NCBI GenBank assembly: GCA_947487595.1
Contig: CANKXJ010000021.1
Coordinates: 1 to 11,045 of the forward strand
DNA length: 11,045 bases
Direction of reading: 5' to 3'
DNA from: Actinomycetota bacterium
GTDB taxonomy: Bacteria; Actinomycetota; Actinomycetes; Nanopelagicales; Nanopelagicaceae
Part shown: in pieces, positions 6,635 to 11,045 of the stretch
Numbering within the stretch: position 1 is the stretch's first letter
Layout of the letters: each line of letters begins with the position of its first letter
Notes under the pieces: generated by a model
What the model was told of the DNA's origin: nothing
Database searches by the model: none
Seen by the model: the letters and a program-made list of their open reading frames with translations, nothing else
Position numbers and translations under genes: made by a program

Positions 6635-8104
6635 ATGAGCCAAGAGATACAAGTCCCTGAGCTTGGAAGCGTTGGCCTGCTTCGTTATGGCTGGCGTCAA
6701 TTAACAAGTATGCGGACAGCGCTCATTCTTTTACTATTACTTGGCGTTGCATCGATACCTGGTTCACTGATTCCTCAGCGAACACAAAACCCCATCAAAG
6801 TAGGTGAATACTTCAAGAACTCACCAGAGCTCTCTACATGGATGGATCGATTCTCACTCTTTGATGTTTATGGATCTCCATGGTTTAGTGCAATTTATAT
6901 CTTGCTCTTTATTTCACTCATTGGCTGCGTTCTACCTAGAACATTTGAACATTTTCACGCAGCTCGCGCGCTTCCACCTGCCACACCAAAGAACCTTGAT
7001 CGAATGGAGCACCACTCATCGTGGTCTGCGAAAGGTGATGAGTTAGACAAAGCCCGCGCATGGTTTAAGTCAAAGCGATTTAGAGTTTTAGAAAAAGATG
7101 GCTCTATTTCGGCCGAAAAAGGATTCATACGAGAGAGCGGAAATCTCTTTTTCCACTTGGCTCTCATTTTGGTCTTGCTAGGAATTTCATTTAGTTCTCT
7201 ATTTGGTATGCGAGGAATGGCAATTCTTAATGTGGGTGAGCGCTTCGTGAACACCACTACGAGCTATGACTCACTCCAATACGGCAAACTATTTGGTGAA
7301 AAGAATCTTCCTGATTTTGCAATAACAATTGATAAATTCACGGCAAAATACAATATTGTTACTAGTGCGCCTGAGGATTACACCCTTAACGTGAATTTTG
7401 CTGAAGGTGATTTAAAGCAATCTGAGCTGCGCACAATTAAAGTGAACTCACCTTTGAAATTAGGAAATACCAATGTTTATTTACAAGCAAATGGTTATTC
7501 ACCTGTTGTGACTGTGAGAGATTCAAAGGGCAATGTGGCAATGCAAGGACCTGTGCCGTTTTTGCCACAGGATTCAAACTTGCGATCAATCGGTGCCATT
7601 AAAGTTCCAGATGCAGATCCACAAATCGGATTCGTAGGCTCATTTGTTCCAACTTATGCCCGCAGCGGTGCAGATGGCGCAGTGAGTGTTTTCCCTGAAG
7701 CGCTAGACCCACGACTTTTGTTATCTGCATGGATTGGTGATTTAGGTCTCGATAGTGGAGTTCCACAATCTGTTTATCGGATGGATACATCAAAGATGAG
7801 CCAGGTGGGCCTTAAATCATTAAAGCCAGGTGAGACTTTTACATACCCGCAAGGTTCAATAACCTTTGAAGGATATCTACAGTGGGTCAATATTGAGATA
7901 GTCAAAGATCCTGGGAAGAACTATGCGCTTCTCGGCGGTATTGTTGCCATCCTTGGCTTGCTTGCATCACTGTTTACAAGACGCCGCCGAATCTGGATTC
8001 GTGTTGGTAAGTCGGTAGAAGTTGCAGGATTAGCTAAAAATGATGCTCCAGGTTTAGATGTTGAAATGGCAGATTTTATAGCGAAGTTAAAGGGAGGGAA
8101 ATAA
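6635..8104 (+). CDS. resB: ResB family cytochrome c biogenesis protein
   Basis: Membrane component of the System II heme export and cytochrome c synthetase complex, 489 aa, working with CcsB/ResC. Membrane segments are visible at about 28-46 (followed by PGSLIPQR, typical of the family), 83-100, 171-190 and 446-467. H174 in the third segment (LFFHLALILVLLG) is the candidate transmembrane heme ligand. A large extracytoplasmic domain of about 250 residues lies between segments three and four, followed by an RRRR cluster and a short cytoplasmic tail. The ATG follows the ccdA stop with no gap and only weak SD-like bases (GGTG), implying coupled translation. The stop is immediately followed by ccsB. 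Length and layout are those of an ordinary actinobacterial ResB. Confidence 0.94.
   Translation: MSQEIQVPELGSVGLLRYGWRQLTSMRTALILLLLLGVASIPGSLIPQRTQNPIKVGEYFKNSPELSTWMDRFSLFDVYGSPWFSAIYILLFISLIGCVLPRTFEHFHAARALPPATPKNLDRMEHHSSWSAKGDELDKARAWFKSKRFRVLEKDGSISAEKGFIRESGNLFFHLALILVLLGISFSSLFGMRGMAILNVGERFVNTTTSYDSLQYGKLFGEKNLPDFAITIDKFTAKYNIVTSAPEDYTLNVNFAEGDLKQSELRTIKVNSPLKLGNTNVYLQANGYSPVVTVRDSKGNVAMQGPVPFLPQDSNLRSIGAIKVPDADPQIGFVGSFVPTYARSGADGAVSVFPEALDPRLLLSAWIGDLGLDSGVPQSVYRMDTSKMSQVGLKSLKPGETFTYPQGSITFEGYLQWVNIEIVKDPGKNYALLGGIVAILGLLASLFTRRRRIWIRVGKSVEVAGLAKNDAPGLDVEMADFIAKLKGGK
8091..8098 (+). promoter_or_regulatory. Strong Shine-Dalgarno for ccsB
   Basis: AGGGAGGG contains a perfect GGAGG core, 7 nt before the ATG at 8105. 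It is the best ribosome binding site in the window, whereas the upstream genes of the operon have weak ones. CcsB may therefore be translated independently of, or more strongly than, its neighbours. Confidence 0.75.
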
Positions 8105-8998
8105 ATGTCACGTAACTGGGCTTATCTCTCTAATTACCTTGTCTATTCATCAATGGCGCTCTACGCCTTGTCATTTATTGCCCACGCGTTTGAAACTGCT
8201 TGGGCGGTTCGTGTGACGACTGAAGATTCAAAAAAGAATATCGACTACAAGCGCACAGAAAAAGTTGCTCGTGTTGCAACCGCCATGATGATTTTGGGTT
8301 TTGTTTTACTATTTGCTGGTGTCGTTGCACGTGGAGTCTCGGCCAGTCGAGTGCCATGGGGCAACATGTATGAGTTTTCTATTACAGGTGCATTGGCATT
8401 TTCTGGTGCATACCTTATTGCTCTTCGTAAGCATGATCTTCGCTGGTTGGGATTATTAGTTTCAATCGCAGTACTACTAACGCTGGGAACAGCCGTTGCA
8501 GTTCTCTATCGTCCAAGTGCACCTCTAGTCCCAGCACTTAAGTCAACATGGTTAGTCATTCACGTCTCTACAGCGATTATCTCTGGTGGTGTTTTCTTAT
8601 TAGCTAACGCTATTGCTGCTGCTTATCTCTATTTAGATGCAATGGAGTCTCGTGGTGAAAGAACTGCCTGGGCAAAGCGTCTGCCTTCACTTGAAGCTCT
8701 AGATCAACTTTCATATCGATTAGTTGCATTTGTATTTCCACTCTGGACATTTTCCGTCATTGCAGGAGCCATCTGGGCCGAAAGTGCTTGGGGACGTTAT
8801 TGGGGCTGGGATCCAAAAGAGACGTGGGCATTTATTACCTGGGTGGCATATGCAGCGTATTTACATGCACGTGTAACTGTTGGCTGGCGTGGGCGCAAAG
8901 CGGCATGGTTGTGCTTGTTTGCAGGTTCAACATTCCTATTTAATTACGTATACGTAAACATCTGGGGCACAGGAAAACACACCTACTCAGGTTTATAG
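8105..8998 (+). CDS. ccsB: CcsB/ResC (CcsA family) heme-handling cytochrome c synthetase subunit
   Basis: Polytopic membrane protein, 297 aa, that receives heme and presents it for covalent attachment to apocytochrome c together with ResB. The tryptophan-rich WWD motif is at 224-241 (WAESAWGRYWGWDPKETW). The heme-coordinating histidines expected from CcsBA work can be placed: H153 (VIHVSTAI) as first external histidine, H254 (YLHARV) as transmembrane histidine, H292 (GKHTYSG) as second external histidine. Their spacings of 101 and 38 residues resemble those I recall for Helicobacter CcsBA. The conserved VPWGNMYEF lies at 83-91. A charged loop at 36-56 links the first two membrane segments. 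It is the last gene of the plus-strand operon; its stop is 3 nt from the stop of the convergent membrane protein gene. Confidence 0.96.
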   Translation: MSRNWAYLSNYLVYSSMALYALSFIAHAFETAWAVRVTTEDSKKNIDYKRTEKVARVATAMMILGFVLLFAGVVARGVSASRVPWGNMYEFSITGALAFSGAYLIALRKHDLRWLGLLVSIAVLLTLGTAVAVLYRPSAPLVPALKSTWLVIHVSTAIISGGVFLLANAIAAAYLYLDAMESRGERTAWAKRLPSLEALDQLSYRLVAFVFPLWTFSVIAGAIWAESAWGRYWGWDPKETWAFITWVAYAAYLHARVTVGWRGRKAAWLCLFAGSTFLFNYVYVNIWGTGKHTYSGL

Positions 8999-9001
8999 AG
9001 G

Positions 9002-9265
9002 TTAAAGCTTTCTCAAGAAATCTGGATCATCATCTGGCGGCAAGATGCGACGCTTAGGTTTACGTCCTCCACCTTTACGTTTTCTTCCAGCAATTAAATA
9101 AGCAATAGGGCCGATAGCTAACACCTGTGGACCAATAAGAATTATTACTAATAACCATCCCCATTTTGGCAAGGCTTTAATCTCTGAATCATCTTTGCGA
9201 GCACAATCTATTAGCGCATAGATAGTGACACCAAAGACAAGAAAAAGAATAATGAATCTAGCCAT
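9002..9265 (-). CDS. Small membrane protein, PLD nuclease N-terminal-like domain
   Basis: An 87-aa integral membrane protein with two hydrophobic segments (about 4-19 and 35-59) separated by a short polar loop, CARKDDSEIKALPKWGW. The pattern of tyrosine/aspartate after segment one, a Leu-Pro-Lys-Trp-x-Trp turn, and a Gly/Pro-rich second segment ending YLIAGRKRK is that of the PLDc_N domain, seen in many small actinobacterial proteins with no nuclease part. No HKD catalytic motif is present, so it should not be called a nuclease. The tail is basic then acidic (GGGRKPKRRILPPDDDPD). It starts 4 nt after the menA stop with no evident SD, so it is probably expressed with menE and menA. Function unknown; a role near the membrane quinone enzymes is inference from position only. 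Confidence 0.8.
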   Translation of the reverse strand: MARFIILFLVFGVTIYALIDCARKDDSEIKALPKWGWLLVIILIGPQVLAIGPIAYLIAGRKRKGGGRKPKRRILPPDDDPDFLRKL

Positions 9266-9269
9266 GGGA

Positions 9270-10118
9270 TTATTGTATCGCTAGAGCTAGTGCAAAGAGC
9301 GCCCCAAAAAACATTTGCAGTTTGCCAGTTTTACCCAGTAGCGGAATAAGGGCCTCCCCAGATGTGCCAGAGATAACAGAGCGCGAAAGGGAGAGCGTTA
9401 ATGGAAGCACCGCCAGAGTCAGCAAAGACTCTGGAATTAAAGTTGCTAGTGCGCTCACGTGCGCGATAGCTAGCAAAACTACAAAGCCCTTGCGGGCATT
9501 CGAGTCACCTAGTCTTACGGCAAGAGTTCGCTTTCCGACTAATTCATCTTGAGCACGATCACGTAAATTGTTAACTGCCAAGATTGCACAAGAAAGTAAA
9601 CCCATTGGTACGGCACATAAAATACTCAAAGCCGTGACTCCACCGGTTTGTGTGTAATAAGTACCAACCGTTGCAGTTAAACCAAAGAATATAAAGACTG
9701 AAACCTCACCCAAACCGCTATACCCATATGGATTCTTTCCACCGGTGTAACCCCATGCTGCAGCAATGGCTGCAGCACCCACAACCAGTAACCATGGAGA
9801 ACTCAGTAGTGAAAGCCAGATTCCAGCAATGGCGGCGATGCCAAAAGATAAGAATGCTGCCCGCTTTACTTGCGCAGCCGTTGCTAAACCACTTGCAACT
9901 AAACGAGTGGGCCCAATGCGATTAGCATCGCTACCCTTTACGCCATCTGAATAATCGTTAGCGTAGTTAACGCCAATCTGAAGCCAGACTCCCACCATGA
10001 GCGCTAGGGCTGCTCGAATCCAGTTCCAATCACTACCAGCTAATGCCGTTGCAACTACTACAGGTGCAATTGCTGCGGGCAATGTGCGATGGCGCGCACC
10101 AAGAATCCATTTATTCAT
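9270..10118 (-). CDS. menA: 1,4-dihydroxy-2-naphthoate polyprenyltransferase MenA
   Basis: UbiA-superfamily membrane enzyme that prenylates 1,4-dihydroxy-2-naphthoate to demethylmenaquinone, 282 aa from the ATG at 10118. Two magnesium-diphosphate motifs are visible: NDYSDGVKGSD at 54-64 (N54, D55, D58) and NNLRDRAQDELVGKRT at 183-198 (N183, D187, D191). The N-terminal WILGARHRTLPAAIAPV is typical of MenA rather than heme O synthase or UbiA. Alternating hydrophobic stretches fit eight to nine membrane helices. A TTG at 10136 would add six residues but has no ribosome site, whereas the ATG is preceded by purine-rich GGTGGG, rather close (2 nt). The start overlaps the menE stop by 8 nt (ATGAATAA), indicating coupling. 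The neighbours strengthen the menaquinone assignment. Confidence 0.94.
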   Translation of the reverse strand: MNKWILGARHRTLPAAIAPVVVATALAGSDWNWIRAALALMVGVWLQIGVNYANDYSDGVKGSDANRIGPTRLVASGLATAAQVKRAAFLSFGIAAIAGIWLSLLSSPWLLVVGAAAIAAAWGYTGGKNPYGYSGLGEVSVFIFFGLTATVGTYYTQTGGVTALSILCAVPMGLLSCAILAVNNLRDRAQDELVGKRTLAVRLGDSNARKGFVVLLAIAHVSALATLIPESLLTLAVLPLTLSLSRSVISGTSGEALIPLLGKTGKLQMFFGALFALALAIQ

Positions 10119-11045
10119 GTCCCACCATTTTCGCAAGGGCTATGCGATCGACTTTACCGATACCAAGCAAGGGTAGCTGCTCTAGGTGATGAATTCCTTT
10201 TGGCTTTGAAGCTGCGCCAAGTGCGGCTTCCAAATATTGATCTATTTCACTCTCACCAATCTGGCCAACTACGGCTAGATGTAGCGCATGGCCCCATTGA
10301 ATGTCATTGACTGCAAAGGCCGCAAACTCAATCTCTGGATATCGAATTGAAAGTGTTGCTTCAATAGCGGTGAGTGAAATATTTTCTCCACCTGAGATGA
10401 TTACATCATCGGCACGTCCCAGGATATGAAGCTTGCCATCAATGACTTCACCAAGATCATTTGTAATAAACCAACCATCACTGAGAATGTAGAGCTCAGG
10501 GGCATTGAGATAAGTCTCAGACATTACTGAACCACGGATTTGAACTAAGGATTTATCATTGAGGGAATATTCAACACCTTCAATTGCTTGGCCGTTGTAA
10601 ATACAACCCCCAGAAGTTTCAGTCATTCCGTAGGTTTCAACAACGTTAATGCCAGCAGTTACTGCTTGCTGGCTTAGAGCTGGCGACAATGCTGCTCCTC
10701 CTACTAACACCGCTTGCGCACTTTGCAGATGGCGTAGTAAACGCTCATCACTATTGAGGGCACGAAATAGCTGAGTTGGGACAATTGATGTGAAATCTAC
10801 TGTCGGATATTCACCTTGATGCTCGCGTAAATCAATAGGAAGTGTTCCAAGTTCCATCGACCGAATAATCACATTGACTGCAGCTATATGTGTCAATGGC
10901 AAGAATAAAGACCATTGCTGTCCAGATTTTGCTCCTAAGAATTTATTTGATGAACGAGCTGATGCAAGTAAAGCTGATGCCGTGAAAGCAACCTCTTTGC
11001 TCATTCCTGTAGTGCCGCTGGTACCAATTACTAATGCAATATGTG
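10111..11045 (-). CDS. menE: o-succinylbenzoate-CoA ligase MenE (AMP-forming), 5' end off window
   Basis: C-terminal 310 residues of an ANL-superfamily adenylate-forming enzyme; the reading frame stays open to the right edge, so the internal ATG at 11004 is not the start. Visible in order (fragment numbering): the phosphate-binding A3 loop GTSGTTGMSKEV at 7-18, FLPLTHIAAV at 47-56, YGMTET (A5) at 138-143, D196 in TNDLGEV (A7), GRADDVIISGGENIS (A8) at 209-223, and the C-terminal catalytic lysine K297 in GIGKVDR. All core motifs are intact. The family includes many acyl-CoA ligases; the OSB substrate is assigned because of the 8-nt overlap with menA and the short, MenE-like layout. Missing at the 5' end are the start and any upstream men gene. 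Confidence 0.88.
   Translation of the reverse strand, partial: HIALVIGTSGTTGMSKEVAFTASALLASARSSNKFLGAKSGQQWSLFLPLTHIAAVNVIIRSMELGTLPIDLREHQGEYPTVDFTSIVPTQLFRALNSDERLLRHLQSAQAVLVGGAALSPALSQQAVTAGINVVETYGMTETSGGCIYNGQAIEGVEYSLNDKSLVQIRGSVMSETYLNAPELYILSDGWFITNDLGEVIDGKLHILGRADDVIISGGENISLTAIEATLSIRYPEIEFAAFAVNDIQWGHALHLAVVGQIGESEIDQYLEAALGAASKPKGIHHLEQLPLLGIGKVDRIALAKMVGHE

Noticed and set aside
8944..8957. Perfect 14-bp palindrome TTACGTATACGTAA in the 3' part of ccsB
   Set aside because: It arises from codons TAC GTA TAC GTA encoding YVYV in the protein, and a 14-bp palindrome is expected by chance roughly once in a window of this size. It lies inside a gene, far from any promoter.
9004..9011. 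Palindrome AAAGCTTT at the convergent junction, considered as a terminator
   Set aside because: Eight bases with no loop, AT-rich, and no following T-run with a stable stem on either strand.
9002..9265. Calling the small membrane protein a phospholipase D or nuclease
   Set aside because: Only the N-terminal membrane module pattern is present; there is no HKD motif or room for a catalytic domain.
10119..10136. TTG start for MenA (six extra residues)
   Set aside because: No ribosome site upstream, whereas ATG 10118 gives the usual MenA N-terminus and a neat overlap with the menE stop.
1..11045. CRISPR arrays, tRNA/rRNA, insertion sequences, phage or defence genes
   Set aside because: I found no repeat-spacer pattern, no RNA gene, no transposase-like frame or terminal repeats, and nearly every base is accounted for by housekeeping-type genes.

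Overview
The window looks like a piece of chromosome from a low-GC, genome-streamlined actinobacterium. By eye the GC content is about 40-45 %. Two gene neighbourhoods are ones I know from Mycobacterium and other Actinobacteria: an XPB helicase near its large helicase-associated partner (Rv0861c/Rv0862c type), and histidine phosphatase, TlpA, CcdA, ResB, CcsB (Rv0525-Rv0529 type) close to menA/menE. Both occur here in AT-rich, very tightly packed form. A freshwater planktonic lineage such as acI (Ca. Nanopelagicales) would fit, but that placement is inference. About 106 of 11,045 bases lie outside genes, and there is no gene-free stretch longer than 50 bases.

Left block (1-4693, all minus strand, transcribed right to left): HAD-IB phosphatase, a 731-residue helicase-associated protein with a WYL-like C-terminus, an M20 metallopeptidase, then the N-terminal part of the XPB DNA repair helicase, which runs off the left edge inside its Walker A motif. 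Gaps are 40 and 9 nt, and M20 and XPB overlap by 8 nt, so this is probably one operon. DNA repair is the theme of the two helicase-type genes; the peptidase and phosphatase have no obvious link to it.

Divergent centre (4694-4743): 50 bp separate the HAD gene from the right-going operon. A TANNNT -10-like hexamer sits exactly 6 nt upstream of each ATG, the arrangement expected for leaderless transcripts.

Middle block (4744-8998, plus strand): histidine phosphatase, TlpA/ResA-like thiol-disulfide lipoprotein, CcdA, ResB and CcsB/ResC. Each gene overlaps or abuts the next. The last four form a complete System II (Ccs) cytochrome c maturation pathway: CcdA passes electrons across the membrane, TlpA reduces apocytochrome cysteines outside, and ResB-CcsB export heme and attach it. 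Every catalytic cysteine and heme-handling histidine I looked for is present.

Right block (9002-11045, minus strand): menE (5' end off the window), menA, and a small PLD-nuclease-N-type membrane protein. MenE and MenA are menaquinone biosynthesis enzymes. This block therefore sits tail to tail with the cytochrome c machinery, both serving the respiratory chain, with only 3 nt between the opposing stop codons.

I saw no RNA genes, mobile elements, CRISPR, phage genes or defence systems. I found no convincing undescribed system. The most interesting points are the divergent leaderless promoter pair, the peptidase lying between two helicase genes, and the uncharacterised proteins kept in these compact operons.
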